Shown one piece after another: positions 24,010-37,994 of a DNA stretch of 64,000 bases. Below the pieces are notes generated by a model, which did not search any database, was not told where the DNA came from, and saw nothing but the letters and a program-made list of their open reading frames with translations. Numbering within the stretch: position 1 is the stretch's first letter; each line of letters opens with the position of its first letter. Source of the stretch: Chrysomallon squamiferum (lineage: Eukaryota; Mollusca; Gastropoda; Neomphalida; Peltospiridae); assembly GCA_012295275.1 (NCBI GenBank), contig CM022673.1:21121413-21185412 (forward strand). Direction: 5' to 3'. Both the position numbers and the translations under genes were made by a program.

Positions 24010-27000
24010 CAGTCATTCTCATTGTAAAACTTCAGTAAGGTATGAATAAAACTATTTTAAAAATAAAAACATCTAACTTATGAATAAATGATTAAATATT
24101 TTCATGACACTTTGATAGTAATCTATTTTGTTGTCAGATAATATGAGAGGAAATACACAGTCATTAGTCTTTGACCTTTTCTTATCTGTTAAATATACCT
24201 GTAAAGAATAAAAAAAAACAAAGGTCGATTTTTTTTTTTTTTTTTTTTTTTCACTAAATTATTTCTGCAGGAAATAATAAATCACATTACTGTTATGGAG
24301 TAACATTTTAAATTTTTGACATTTTTAAACTTATTTTAAAATACTGATCTACAAGAATTATGAATTTACTTTTTTTATTTATTTATTTATTTATTTATTA
24401 GAACATTTATATAAAAGATGTGGTTCTTGCATTAATTGAGGGTACAAGTTGAGAATATGTTCCCATTAACCCTGAATCGATCATTCTAAAGTTCAGACTT
24501 GTACCAAACCATTTATCTGGCAGTTTGAGGACTGAAAATGGCCTGGGTTTCTGGATTTGCCTGATTTCTGCATACAGGTTAAACCTTTACTTAAAATATA
24601 AAATAAAAAATGAAAAATAAAGAATGAAACTGTATTTAACACTACACATTAATACACTTCTAAATCTGTTTGATCTTTGTTAACCCACTTAAAATTCTTC
24701 ATGTAACTGCATAAAAAGTGCTTTTCATTAGCAAGTTGTGTTTTTGCTGGTTATTTAGGTATGATGATAAATGAAAACTGAAAAAATAACTTACTGTGAG
24801 AGGAACACCTGTAAACAGCAACATTCTCAACTTCTGATGACAGAGAAACCAAAACAAAGTGTGTCAATTCAAAAGTAGCCCATTTTCCAAATAAGTAGAT
24901 TGGTGCCTGTATCAGTATCTTACTTTTCCTGAAGAAATAATTTCAAGACAAAGACAGTCCAGAGAGTTTTTAATTGTACATAATAAATAAAAGTACAATA
25001 TATTTACAATATCAGAAGCACACACCAAGTTCTAATAAAGTTACACTAGTATAATGTTCACCCCTTTTAACAGTAGCAGACATCAGCTTTGAATTCAAAA
25101 CATCAAATCAAAAATCTTCAGCAATGTAAGCATCTAATTAGCATGACAGTCACATTTTCAAAAATGTCATTTTAATCAACAGAGCTCAATATTAGAACGT
25201 ACCAAAAAAAAAAAAAAAAAAATCTTTTAACATTTATAACTTGTCAGGGAATTTGAGTTACTATACAACTAACAAAAAAAATATGAAAATAACAAGACAA
25301 ATTTCTCAAAAAATAACTTATATTATTAATAATAAGTAAAATAAATCATAAATTTTAGAATACTAAACAATAAACAAATACTGTTTATGAAAATGTGTAA
25401 ACATATTTCCTGATATGTGTAAGTATTTGGTCATGTTTGAGACTTCTTATTATATGTCATCTTTTTTATATAAATTTGTCTCTGGTCCAGTTTCATACAT
25501 TTGGATTTGCATGCGTACTTTAAAACAAGTGATTACTCATTCTTGTATAGAAATGTGTGCTTAAATTACCAACTAAAACATTTTTTTTTCTTTTTTTTTC
25601 TTGTCACTGTGAAGGTTCATTAAAATAAATGTGTGGGTGTGTAATGAAGTGACAAATTACATTTTAACATCAATCATGAAACTGTACAATCCCCACCCCC
25701 ACCAATTCATTCACACGTATCTGATACCCAGTGTGTTTTTGTTTTATTTCAATGGGATAAGCTGGGACTACTGAACATTCATATCAACACAAACATCTGG
25801 ATTCAGTTCGTAGATGTAGTCTCCAGATACCTGTGTGTAAAACTGTCAGTGACACAGTGTGGTGTTGTTTTCTATCACATTTCATGTCAACTAAAATCAC
25901 TGGGCAAACATTATGCACAGAACAGATCTTCCAGATCCATGGTGAAAAGAATTATATTCCATATTCACCATTATAAGAAAAGCCCAAAGCAAGAGTCAAC
26001 AGGCACACTGTTTTTTCCTTTTCTTACATAATCAAAACTTTCATTCGTGTTAAATATATTTATAAATAAAAGCTAGTAACATATATATATGTGTGTGTGT
26101 TATTTTCTTTCTCTACAGACATCATCAATTTCATGTTTTAGTTGCCAAATATTAAACTATTTTTAAAAGTCATGGACAAATTTGAAACTAAATCTATCTT
26201 CCTACCTTGTCTCTGGGGCCCTTTTATTACACACCTGTCTAGAAACTAAATTCATTAATAGCATATATATGTAAACACAGATGCAAAATAAATGAGGCAA
26301 ATTGTGCATAGTTTTTCATAATGTTATCACTGGTAAGTTTTTTAATTGACACAAATCAATTAATTGACTCACAATATGGAACAACTTTTCTAGCTTTATC
26401 TAGTTTGCTTATCTAGTTTCCAAAATACTCTGAGAAAAGAAATGTAGGTTAGATTTATTTTTTTCAATAAAAATTCATGATGCAAAACTGATCTGCCAAC
26501 AGTATAAAATGTTTGAGCCTTGGAAAAATAACCTGAAAATTCTGCCCTGATAATATTAGGATTTGAATGGTACTGCAATACCCGTATACTATTAAGTATT
26601 ACTATTATTTACTTTTTTGAAACAATTAAAAACATAATAACTAACACTTGTTTTGTTGAGGTCGATGTGATAGTATCATCTCTTCTGATTTAAAAACTCT
26701 TATGTCATTCAAAACATTTTCTTGTTCAAATAATGTTTCAAAAAGGTATTCTTATTTTAAAAATAATACCAATAAAATAAAGATTATGGAACACAGGTAA
26801 CTCTCATTTTTCAAAAAAGTTATAAACAAAATAAATAACAATGGTAAAAAAAGAAATAGGTAATTATGCTAAGAGGTCAACTTTTTATATTAGAACCTGT
26901 CTGTTTTGTAACAGCAGACCTGATTAATATGAAATTATTTCAATTTCCATACCCCAGTTATATTAACAATATACAATGAAGACAGTATGATTTTACACAT

Positions 27001-27329
27001 GTGAAAATTAAAAATTTAGATATTGTTAAATGCAAAATGAGAAAGAATAAAAGAAAACAAAATTAAAGAAAGAAATTGTTCAATTATCCCTAGAAAATTA
27101 TTAAAATAAAGAGAGACAAGTGCAGCAATTCTTCTAGGATCTGTCAAACAGAATAGCATGAAATCAATAAGGAATTAGACAATTTAAAAATATTTAGGAA
27201 AGTAATTATAGACATTCAAAGCAATAAAAAATCATTTCTTGCACCAAAATACTAACATCACAGAGACTAGCTTTTGTTTTCTTCAAAAGCTCACTAAGAA
27301 AACATTTGCATATATTTTGCAATTGTGCT
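24010..27329. other. Non-coding DNA between convergent ELP2 and kinase genes, left part
   Basis: A+T-rich, no coding signal on either strand. ELP2 ends with a candidate AATAAA at 24045-24050. A poly-T run lies at 24229-24251 and a TTTA tract near 24375-24400. The minus-strand kinase faces this region, so part could belong to a very long 3' UTR of that gene, but no specific end can be assigned. Confidence 0.6.
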
Positions 27330-28280
27330 AATTCAAACTAGGTAGCAAATGTAACTGAAAACTGGAATTTATACACAAACTAACTTGAAACCAACTCCTT
27401 TTACAAATATCATTAAGTGAAAATAGGTCCATTTACAGAGACCATGAAAAAAGAAAATATTTCCATTTACTCATTCTGAAATACATATACATTTACACAA
27501 CATAAAATGACAAAGACTTTATTAATACATAACAGTAAGTGAAATACTCCATTTAAACAAAGCATGTTTGTAAATTTAATTTCATTCACATAACAGGAAC
27601 TGAAATCTACTCCATTCACTTACAACAGCTAAAACTGACTTCATAAAATGAGCTGAAATTAACTCCATTTAAAAATGCATAAATTAACTTGATTAAATGG
27701 AAATTCAACTCCTGTTGAAAAGACATGGACATAAATTAATTTTGTGTTATAAACTGAAATCGTCTAATAAAGTGAAATTAACTTCACATACATCAACTAA
27801 AATCAATTTGAATCTCCCTGAACTGAAATTAAATTTGTTTACAGATGAATGAATTGAAATTAAGCTGATTTTTAATAAATAAATAAAAAGACATTTGCTC
27901 TATATACACCAAAACTTGAAATTATCTAGATTTTTTTTTTTACATTATAATCTAAAATAAGTCTTACTCGTTGACTACTGGAATATGTAAGTGTACATTT
28001 TATACCAACCGAATTCATCTTCATTATCATACATACTGAAATTACAGTTTGTTCAAATTTAACTGGAATTATCTGAGTTTACACATTCAAAATTAAAATA
28101 ACATCTAATTCACTGACTACAGCAAGAAATCATGACAAATATTTGAAAGACTTGTGAAACAATGTGAATCCAGGCAAATGGTGTTGTTCAGATGCTCCTG
28201 AAGATCATTTTATTATCTCACACAATAATTATTAATTCAGACAAACACATTCGAGTCACCAAATGTGTGTGAGTTCAGAT
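27330..28280. repeat. Decayed A-rich tandem repeat region
   Basis: Variants of a phrase like TGAAATTAACTCCATTTA(C)A recur at irregular 35-60 bp spacing (for example around 27395, 27425, 27470, 27545, 27600, 27655, 27780). It looks like an old, heavily mutated minisatellite. It runs directly into the better preserved array at 28283-28570. Confidence 0.5.
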
Positions 28281-28282
28281 AT

Positions 28283-28690
28283 ATGGACACATTTTTTTCA
28301 CAGTATGTGTAAATTCAGACAAACCAACACATTTTTCACAGTATGTGTAAATTCAGACAAACCAACACATTTTCACAGTAAGTGTAAATTCAGACAAACC
28401 AACACATTTTTCACAGTATGTGTAAATTCAGAAAAACCAACACATTTTCACGGTAAGTGTAAATTCAGACAAACCAACACATTTTTCACAGTAAGTGTAA
28501 ATTCAGACAAACTGACACATTTTCTCTGTATATGTGAATTCAGACAAATTGACATACTTTTTCACTCAACTCACAAAATATGTGTGAGTTCAGATATAAC
28601 GACATTTTTTCACTCTTGTGAATTCAAACAATCTGACATGTTTTTCAGACAAAAGGACAAATTATCTGACTATTCACAAGAAACTGAATC
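28283..28690. repeat. Minisatellite with alternating 38/37-bp units
   Basis: Tandem copies of GTGTAAATTCAGACAAACCA followed by ACACATTTTTCACAGTAT. Unit starts at 28307, 28345, 28382, 28420, 28457 and 28495 give periods 38, 37, 38, 37, 38. The two-unit period of 75 bp is 25 codons, so a 149-codon open frame stays open over the array. That frame is a by-product of the repeat, not good evidence of a gene. Degenerate copies continue to about 28690. Confidence 0.9.
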
Positions 28691-31600
28691 CAGAACACAT
28701 TACTTTACATGAGTTACCACAGAATGTGTTCAAACATTTTTCACCATTGTTTTTAATAATCACTGGCAAAGTATTCTCTGTATTCTAGGAATATTTCTTA
28801 TAAAACTTGTATAACTTGTAAAACCAGCTTAGCTGTTCTTATTAGTAAAAATATATCCATAAAATGATGGACTGATCAATGGATGGACAGATAGACATCA
28901 AAATACAAAACACACAAAATTTATAAAACTTTTGATAATTTGTCATCAAAATGAAATGAACTTTTATCAATTACAAAATATATCGCAATAAAAATCAATT
29001 AACTGGAAGCTAAAAAGGTCTTCAGACAACAAATCTGCACATATAAAATGTGAAAAATGCCATTTTAGACGGGAAATAACATTTCTGCACAAAACAGTAA
29101 GAAATACAACAGGACAAACATATTATTCTGAAAAACCCACTCTGAACAGGAAAACAGTAATAACATACTGAATAAAAGTTTGTACATACATGTATGATAC
29201 TAAAAACAGTTATGAATAATGAAATATTTGTTCACATTGTTTTGATAGGCAGTTCTGTTTTATGTGACTCTAAAATTTGATGAGTGCCAGTATATTTTGG
29301 ATTACAAATAATTTTGATTTTTACATCAGTAACTTTTATTTGTTTTTACATAAAAATATATCATGATCCCTAAATTTTTGGTTCAGTAAATAATCAAAAT
29401 TTATAGCTAATATTGAAAACAAATCACCAGCTACATACAAACATGAAATTTATTTTGTTAATTTCATTGATCTTTTTTTTTTTCCTTTACAATACTAATG
29501 ATCAAAATCATAAAATTAAAAAACAAATTTTAAAATATTTAGAAGCTGCATTTGTTATTAACATCATAAAAACTTTCACAGTGGAAGAGAAAAATCAATT
29601 TCTAATTATCAGAGAATAAAACATTAACTGTCACCTAAATTGTTTAATTTCTAGTTTTAATGATAATTTTGTTTTAATTCTTAAATTTTTTATTTTTCTT
29701 AAACTTCAAAAATAGATATTAGAAGCAATAATCAAAGTTAATGGAAATAATTTTGCTTACTGATAAACCTTTTTTCTATCTATTTATTTTTAAAGCTAGT
29801 TCCTTTTAATTTGTTCTGACCATTTATTGGCATTAAAAACTATTTTCACAAAGTTTAATTTCAAGTAATATCAAATAATTTGGCAAAATAACACATTTAA
29901 GTTAATGGAATGTTTTGTTATATAATTACTCATTTCTGCTAAATGAAAAAGAAAAAAAAAAGGTGATTTTTTTGTTTTTTTCAGGGGTTAAACATTTTAT
30001 AATTAATTTTTTTCTTTTTCTTTTTTCATGTACCAAATTGTAAATCCATTTATTTCAATGCTGTAGGATCACTTTATCAAATGAACATGCAAAACATTTT
30101 TATTTTAAAATAGATTATTTTCACATTATAACAGATTTACCTTTTTCATCTCACAGAATTAATAACAATTTAACAACCAGAATTTTTTCATATTTATGTA
30201 TGTTCATTAAATGTGTACTTTATTGATAGTTATTTCTGTTTATATTCAAGTAAACTGCTAAATTAACTTTGATAAAGAAAACAAAAACTTTATGAGAAGA
30301 TGATGATGATGATGATAATGATTATCATGCAGCTTTCATACTTCTGAAAAATATTCCCATACTGAAATCTCTCCTTCAAAATACTGTAATAATTTCATTG
30401 TCAAGTTACAATTACTTTTAAAGTTTCTAACAAAGATTAAAATACTGCATTATTTTGTGATTGCTTTGAATTTCAGTACCCCATTTAACCAATGTCTGTA
30501 AAGTTATTTATAAACACTTCAGATTTTTGTATAATAAATATACTGAATGCTGAATTAGTTAAAATTTCTATTCATATTTGTTGCTGGGTTATTAGTTTTA
30601 TTATTTTAGCATTATTTATGTTCATCATCTGCTTATAGTGCTACTGAATATATATCTAATTTTGTTAATGACAAATTAAAAAAAAAAAGAAAAAAAAGAT
30701 ACTCAACAATATACATGTAATATAATAATAAAAAAAAAAAAAAATATATATATATATACTTGTTTTTATGAATTTTTGTCAGACAAGAGTTCAAATCTCA
30801 ATAACACTCCTACGCACACAGTATTCTACTTTCTCTAGCACTTATATGAAATCATACAAAGAAGCACCAGTCAGTTTTCTGATTTGTTTTAATTCCTAGT
30901 CACAGAACAAAACTAAATATCAATAATAAAAACAGAATTCAGATAAAGAATAGGTAGTACAGGCTCAATAAAAATTCTTCAGCTATGAAGTCAAAGGAGA
31001 TAAATAAACTTGTATTTATGGTATTTCCATGAAAATTTTAGGTTGACATGTTGTGGTTTTTGTTATTTTTTGCATTAAAAATAATCTTGTTGCCATCATG
31101 AAAGAAAAGTAATATACATGCTCTGAAGCAATTTGATTGAATAATAATGATGATTATTAAAGATATTATGCAATGGTTATTATTACTCCGTGTTGACTGG
31201 CTACTCCTGGGAATGTCATACAGAGATGGAGTATTGGTACAGTCACTGTAACATTATGATTTTTGTATTGGTATAATAAAAGACATTTATGATATGTGTA
31301 AGAAACAAATATGTTTAATTATTAATAACTTAACAATAGATACACAATCTATTTTATATGTTTTATTTTTATTTTTAATTCATTAAAAAATATAAAATTG
31401 TAATAATAACAAATAAATAAACAATAATAATAAACAAAAACAAACTTGTTAAAGTAATTGCACCTTTTTATTTATATATTTATTTTCTTTTTAATTTCTT
31501 TTTTCAAAGTAGCTTCCTTAATTTGGAACCATTAAAAAATGTTTAAAAAATACAAAAAGGAAAATAAACAATTCTTTTGACATTTGAACTGTTATATCAA

Positions 31601-31732
31601 CAGTAAATATAATGATCTTGTATGTCAGAAGTGTTGTCAAGCCAATCACAATACAAACTGACTGGTGCATTACAAATCACATTACAGAAATTTAATTTAA
31701 AAATTGCAGATTAAACTACTTCAATAATTATA
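28691..31732. other. Kinase gene 3' flank (minus strand 3' UTR likely in its right part)
   Basis: No coding signal. Directly downstream (minus strand) of the kinase stop at 31733-31735. A minus-strand AATAAA (plus-strand TTTATT at 31467-31472) about 260 nt after the stop is one possible poly(A) signal; several others exist further left. The rest is A+T-rich simple sequence, including (A)n(TA)n near 30730-30758. Confidence 0.45.
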
Positions 31733-34700
31733 TTATACAATGTTATCTGAACAGGTTTCTAAATGTATATAAGTACTACTACTTTCTATATCACTACTAT
31801 CGATGCTTTCACTGACACTGTCATTCTGAACACATAGCTGGGCATTTATACTGCTTGAGGATGTCTTGTTACTGCATGGTAAGTGCTGTCCTGCACAATC
31901 ACCATTGTTCATTTCCTCATCATGTTCACTGCCGTTGTTTGAGAACAAATGAAAATTTTCACTGCAGAAGCCAGAATCATTGACCTCCATGTCATCATTG
32001 CACTTGTGTTTCTTCATTGGAATCTCCATTGAGTGGCGTTTATTTTTGTTTTCAATTTTCATGGTCAATGTCTTGACAAAACTGAACTCGCTGGAGATAC
32101 TGAATTTCGTTGACTCTTTTGCCTCTGAACTGTTATGATCATTCTGTGAAAATTTGCTGTCATTTTCAGACAATTCAAAAGAAATGTCACCGGTTTCCAT
32201 GGAAATATCTTTTTTCTTATCCAAAGGCGCACTGTTAGAACTATCTAATAAAAATTCAACATTCTTCTGATTATTTTCTGTAACAGAAGATTTTTCCAAA
32301 GACTGCGGAACCTCTGCTGGCATTTCATTTGATGTATCTGAGGTGTCCTTATTCTGACAGTGATTATTAGACAACTCCACACTGTGACAGCCAGAGCCAG
32401 ACAACTGATCATTCTGACAGTTCTTGTCTGATATCTCCATGGAAGAAGATGAAGATACTTTAGACAGTGTAGATTTATCTGCTGATGAGACAGCTGAAAC
32501 CTCTGAATTGTGACATCGTTTGGTTGTCATCCGAGGTGATGCTTTTGCTATTGATTCTGGACTCTGAGGAAGTGTGCCTGAAGCATCTGAAATGGAGGGT
32601 CTGCGAGAGTAGTTCACCGTTGATTCCAGGTCCTGGGATATCGAAAATGCAGCGTCAGATGGTGAAGGGATGGACGGGACAGTAGCAGCAATAACACTGG
32701 CTTTCAGCCACTCATGTTCAAGGCACTGTCTTGCAGTAAGTCGTTTTCTAAAATTAAAAAATAATAATAATTCTTGCTAAATGTACTTTAATGTACCTTA
32801 AAATTTAAATTACAAATTTCTTATTAAACTTTATGCAGCTCACAAACCATTAAACGTATGCTTCCATAAATTTATATAAATTCTAAATTAGTGATATAAC
32901 AGCTTTACAAAACTATCAGTTAAGCAAATAAAACCAAAATAAATGTAACTAATCATGTCATATTAATCGTTATGCAACTTCAGGTGTGCAGTGTACAGTC
33001 TTGTAACAAAGTTTTAATAGGTGATGTTTAATCTAAATTGAACTACAAACCTGGGGTCTTTGACAAGCAGTCGTTTCATGAAATCCTGAGCAGCAGGGCT
33101 GATATGACCAAACAGTGAGTCTGGGAAATCCAGCTTCACTTGAGATATGTTACAGAAAGTCTCCTGATTGTTGTCCCCAGCAAACGGTGAACAGGCAGTG
33201 AGCATCACATAGGTGAGAGCACCGAGACTCCTGTAAACATAAACACACGTCAAACATATCTACCTGATATAGACTAAAACACTTTATAGAACATTACAAT
33301 AGTCCAGTACAGCTTTCAAAACATCATAAACATAACATCTGTCAAAGTATGACACGAAACAAGATATAATTAAAATATTATATACATTAACATGACACCC
33401 ATTATTCTATCATCAATGTTCATGCAAATATTGTCTTGAGGACAGAATTTTACAATTTAATAAAAAAAAAAATTTAAACATCTGTTCTCTAGCTTCAATT
33501 ATTATTGTTGATTATTATTTGAAGGTATTTTTTTTTCTAGCATTTCTAATTTTCCAAAGTTCTAAGAAGGTGTTTTTTTAACTAATACCACCAGATTAAT
33601 ATGAATATAAAGTCTGTTTTTTCTACCTGTCATAAACTTAAAGTTCTTAAAGTACATCATCAGCCATGAGTGAACATACCCACAACCACAAAGTGAAACT
33701 AACTATGATTCTCAGTAGTGAAACGAAACTGATTTTCTTTAAAACAGAACATCATAATAAAGAAAAATAAATATACATATATTTTGATGTTTCTTTTCAT
33801 TTTTAAATACTTAAAACCATCCAGTTCATATGTTAAGTTTGAGATCTACTAGTCCTTATACTAAAATACAATAATTTTTATTATCATTTTGCTTATATTG
33901 TTATTTCATTTATTTTTATTTTATTACTGTTATTTTATTACATTATTTTATTATATAATTATTATTATATATTTTTTTTAAATTCATTTTCAGTTTAATT
34001 TTGTGATAGGTTTTTATAACTGAAACAATGCCGCGTAAATGATAATGATAATGATAAGGATAAGGATAAGGATAAGGATAATGATAATGAAAAAAAAATA
34101 ATAATAAAATAAAATAAAATAAAATAAAATAAATATGTGACGGCTGTTTCCACTGTTAATAACAATGATAACACTATGAACTCACCACATATCAGTTGCT
34201 GTACCGAGAGGTTCATAGTCCAGTACTTCAGGAGCTGAAATCAGTTATAATAAATCATTACCAAACTGTTTTTTACTTTCTGTGTAAGAGTCTTGAATCA
34301 CAAGACTTTTGTTTGTTTTTTTGTTAATAACATGGTTTACATGGATATAATTTTAATTTACTAAATGTGGAAAATGCACCTATTAATATCTATATATCAA
34401 AATGCATTTTACATATTTTACATATATATATAAAGCTGTATAGGTTTTGATAAACTATTATTTTTGTTATCACTGGGTCTGTGTTGTGCAAAATGTTTAA
34501 TGTCATAATAAAATTTAGAAAGGGCAGAAAATGAAACCAACAGAAATTTCATAAATTAAAAGGACAGCAAGATGAAGGAGATTCAGTTTTTGAAATTAAA
34601 AAAAAATAAAAATTAAAAAACAAAATGAAGGTTTTTCTTGGAAATGAAAATTGGCTCCTACCAACATAGTCTGGAGTTCCTATGATATCTCTGATGTCTT

Positions 34701-37700
34701 CTCCAGTGTTTACCAAACAAGCGAAACCCAGATCACAGATTTTAATGTTTCCAGCAGGAAACGGTTCTGTCAGCAGTATATTCTGAGGCTAAAGAGAAAA
34801 CAACAATACACACAACATTTATTTAATTGTAAACCACTCATTGATCACTCTTAGTCTGATTAAAACTAACATATTTTTATTCTTTTTTTTTTAATTAATA
34901 AATAAAAAATAATGAAAAAAAAAGGTAAATTAAATATGAAACATAGAGATAAAAAAAAAAGATAAAAAGAGAAAGAAATGTAAAAAAACATTTTTGTAAA
35001 TGACATGCACAGACGCTTGTTTACATAATAAACATACTAAGGAAAGAAAGGGAGTAAGTAAACCTGGAGAAGAAATAAAAGAAACTGATAACTGATGAAA
35101 ATATAAATGTGTCGGTCTGTGCATGTTTGTATGGTGTGAATAGGCACCTGTATTCAGGTATCCTTACATGTCTTTGTCTATCTTCTGTAAAGGCTATGAA
35201 TAATTTATTTATTTATTTATTTGACAAGATGCTAAAGACGTGGACTAGAAACAAACCTTTAAGTCTAGATGTACAATGTTTCTTTCATGCAGATAGGTGA
35301 GTCCTTCGAGTATCTGGATGAGAAAACGGATCACATCATGTTCACGAAATGATTCCTCAATGACACATTCCTGAAACAGCTCTCCGCCAGCACAGCTGAA
35401 ATGAATCAATAAATAACTGAATCAGTATATTAGTTACTTTCAAACGTGCACAAACACAAATTCTAATGCAGATATATTCACAAAGTTTTACATACACACA
35501 AATAAAAACTCTCTCTCTCCCTTTCATTCTCTTTTTTATTTTTATATCTCTCCCTCTCTTAGTGGTGAGGGGGGAAAAAAGGAGTAATATTCATTATTAA
35601 ACTATAAAGATGAAAAAAAAAATTATGTTTTAATTATTTTTTTCAGATTCTAGAAGAAAAATCTTCACACACAATCTTATGTCTCGTGTAATTAATTTTT
35701 CTAATAAACAACATCCGTTAAGGAAACACCATCATTCACCCTGCACTGTTACAGCATAAATCTGTTTTAATGTACAACTTCAGTCTACTCTGCCGTGAAG
35801 AATCTCTGGACCTATTTGTCATACCAGATCTCCCATCAATTTTTCTAATTTATCAGCTGGAGGATTCTTCATTATCCTAGCAACCACACAGAAAGTGCAG
35901 TTTCTCAGACAAGCTAATGTTGAAAATCCCTGTCCAGGTGATTTATGATTCCAGAATTTGAATGAACCAAACCAGCTGTATTGATCAGGCAGCTGACTGG
36001 AGGTGGCAGACAGGTAAAACAATCACAGCTGCTCTGTGAGGAATGCTGCTTTCTGTGTGAAACAGTTCAATAAAATACATTTTTGTGATGATTCAGCAGC
36101 TCATTTTAATTAATTTCTCTTACCATCATGATGAATTATTTTCTGACGATCTGTATTATTTCTTTCATCTTAAGTTTGATTAATCTTTCAATAAAATTGA
36201 AGGGAATGTGATTAAAGAAATCCAGTTTTCAATAATCTTTAAATGATAATTAATATGAAACAGATTTTACTGTTATAATACTAACTTTTGGCCAGAATAA
36301 AGCCTTTTTCTTTTAACTTCACATATTTATCCTAAAGATAATTTTCAAAGAATACAGAGGATTCAATCCACACACACACACGCTGATATTTGTGTGTATT
36401 AGAAAAATGACTATTTATTTATATTCAACCTGTGTTAGTATTTACATGACCTTGAATGTTCAAACTTAACAGATCTGATTTGATTTATTTATTTTATTAT
36501 TATTTTTTTATTTTTTCAGGAGTAAGAGCATTTCTTCTTTTTTTTTTTTTTTTTTTTTAACTATTTATTTATCTATATATAATGGCTGTCCAAAGTGTTC
36601 AAAGTTACAAACGAGATAACATTTTAATTTACAGTGCGTGCCAGAATACATGATAAAAGCAAAAAGATAAGAATGAGTCATCAGTAAAAGATAAAACTTT
36701 TAAACAGGATATCAGCTGACGTCAAATATAAAAAGTTTAGTAACAGAAGCTGTAATCAAAAGGTTACTGCTGCATAATAATGCCCAAAGCATTGTCCAAA
36801 TCTTTTATTTCTTTTATTTTATTATAAATATTATTTATTTATTGATTGATTTACTGATTTATTGATTTTTATTATTATTATTCATTTATTTTCTTTTTTT
36901 TCAAGTTTTTATTGCAGAATATAAAGTAAAGCTCCAATCATTGCATTTGCAAATTAATTATCCTATTATTATGTTTCTAGCTCTGAACTGAAAATAAAAA
37001 TAAAAACAGCTTAAAAATAAATAAATAAATAAATCTAAAGCATATTCTCAGGGTTAACAGCAATTAAAGGGTTACTCCTACGAGCTATTCATATACTCTT
37101 CTTCATAAACTAACAGCAATTAAAGGGTTATTCCTATGAGCTATTCATATACTCTTCTTCATAAACTAACAGGAATTAAAGGGTTACTCCTATGAGCTAT
37201 TCGTATACTCTTCTTCATAAACTAACAGGAATTAAAGGGTTACTCCTACGAGCTATTTATATACTCTTCTTCATAAACTAACAGGAATTAAAGGGTTACT
37301 CCTATGAGCTATTCGTATACTCTTCTTCATAAACTAACAGGAATTAAAGGGTTACTCCTACGAGCTATTTATATACTCTTCTTCATAAACTAACAGGAAT
37401 TAAAGGGTTATTCCTACTGACTTGCAGCATCAAAGACACAAAAATACACAATTCTTCTTAGTGACTTGTGAGTGTGTGTGTGTGTGTCATTTTGGGTGGG
37501 TTTGGGGAGGGGTGTAGATATGAGTGTACAGGTTTATACACAGACACAACAACAATACTCTAAAAGCAACCAGTCTAGCCCCCAGTGAAATACAAACTGG
37601 TGCTACTTGTGGATGTGCTCTGAGGCATATCATGTCACAGCAGGCCTTAAACAAATGTGAATATTATCTCAGAAGAGATTTCATCGTTGGGATACCTCTT

Positions 37701-37957
37701 GCAACAAAAGATTTTAATCTACTCATTGTGTTTGCAGCTACATTCTTTAGCAGCCTAAAGCAAAGGTGTTTATTTGACATACAAAAATAAACTTAATAAT
37801 TTTTTTATTTAATGCTGAAATTGTTATTGACAGCCACGATATTCTTGACATACAAAAATACATTTTTAAATATTTTTCTTTAAAAATTAAACTAACTCAA
37901 AGCAAGTAAATTATGTTTGTTTGTGAATATGTGTATTATAGTGAATGCATGTGTTTA

Positions 37958-37994
<37 letters not shown>

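Noticed and set aside
28263-28712. 149-codon plus-strand frame with 25-residue repeats
   Set aside because: It stays open because the minisatellite period is 75 bp; codon content gives no independent coding sign. Kept only as a finding.
37055-37415. CRISPR-like regular array
   Set aside because: The units are contiguous near-identical 56-mers without variable spacers, in a eukaryotic intron. It is a minisatellite.
37524-37790. 88-codon plus-strand frame
   Set aside because: Antisense to the kinase transcript, within its intron; no recognisable domain or splice context.
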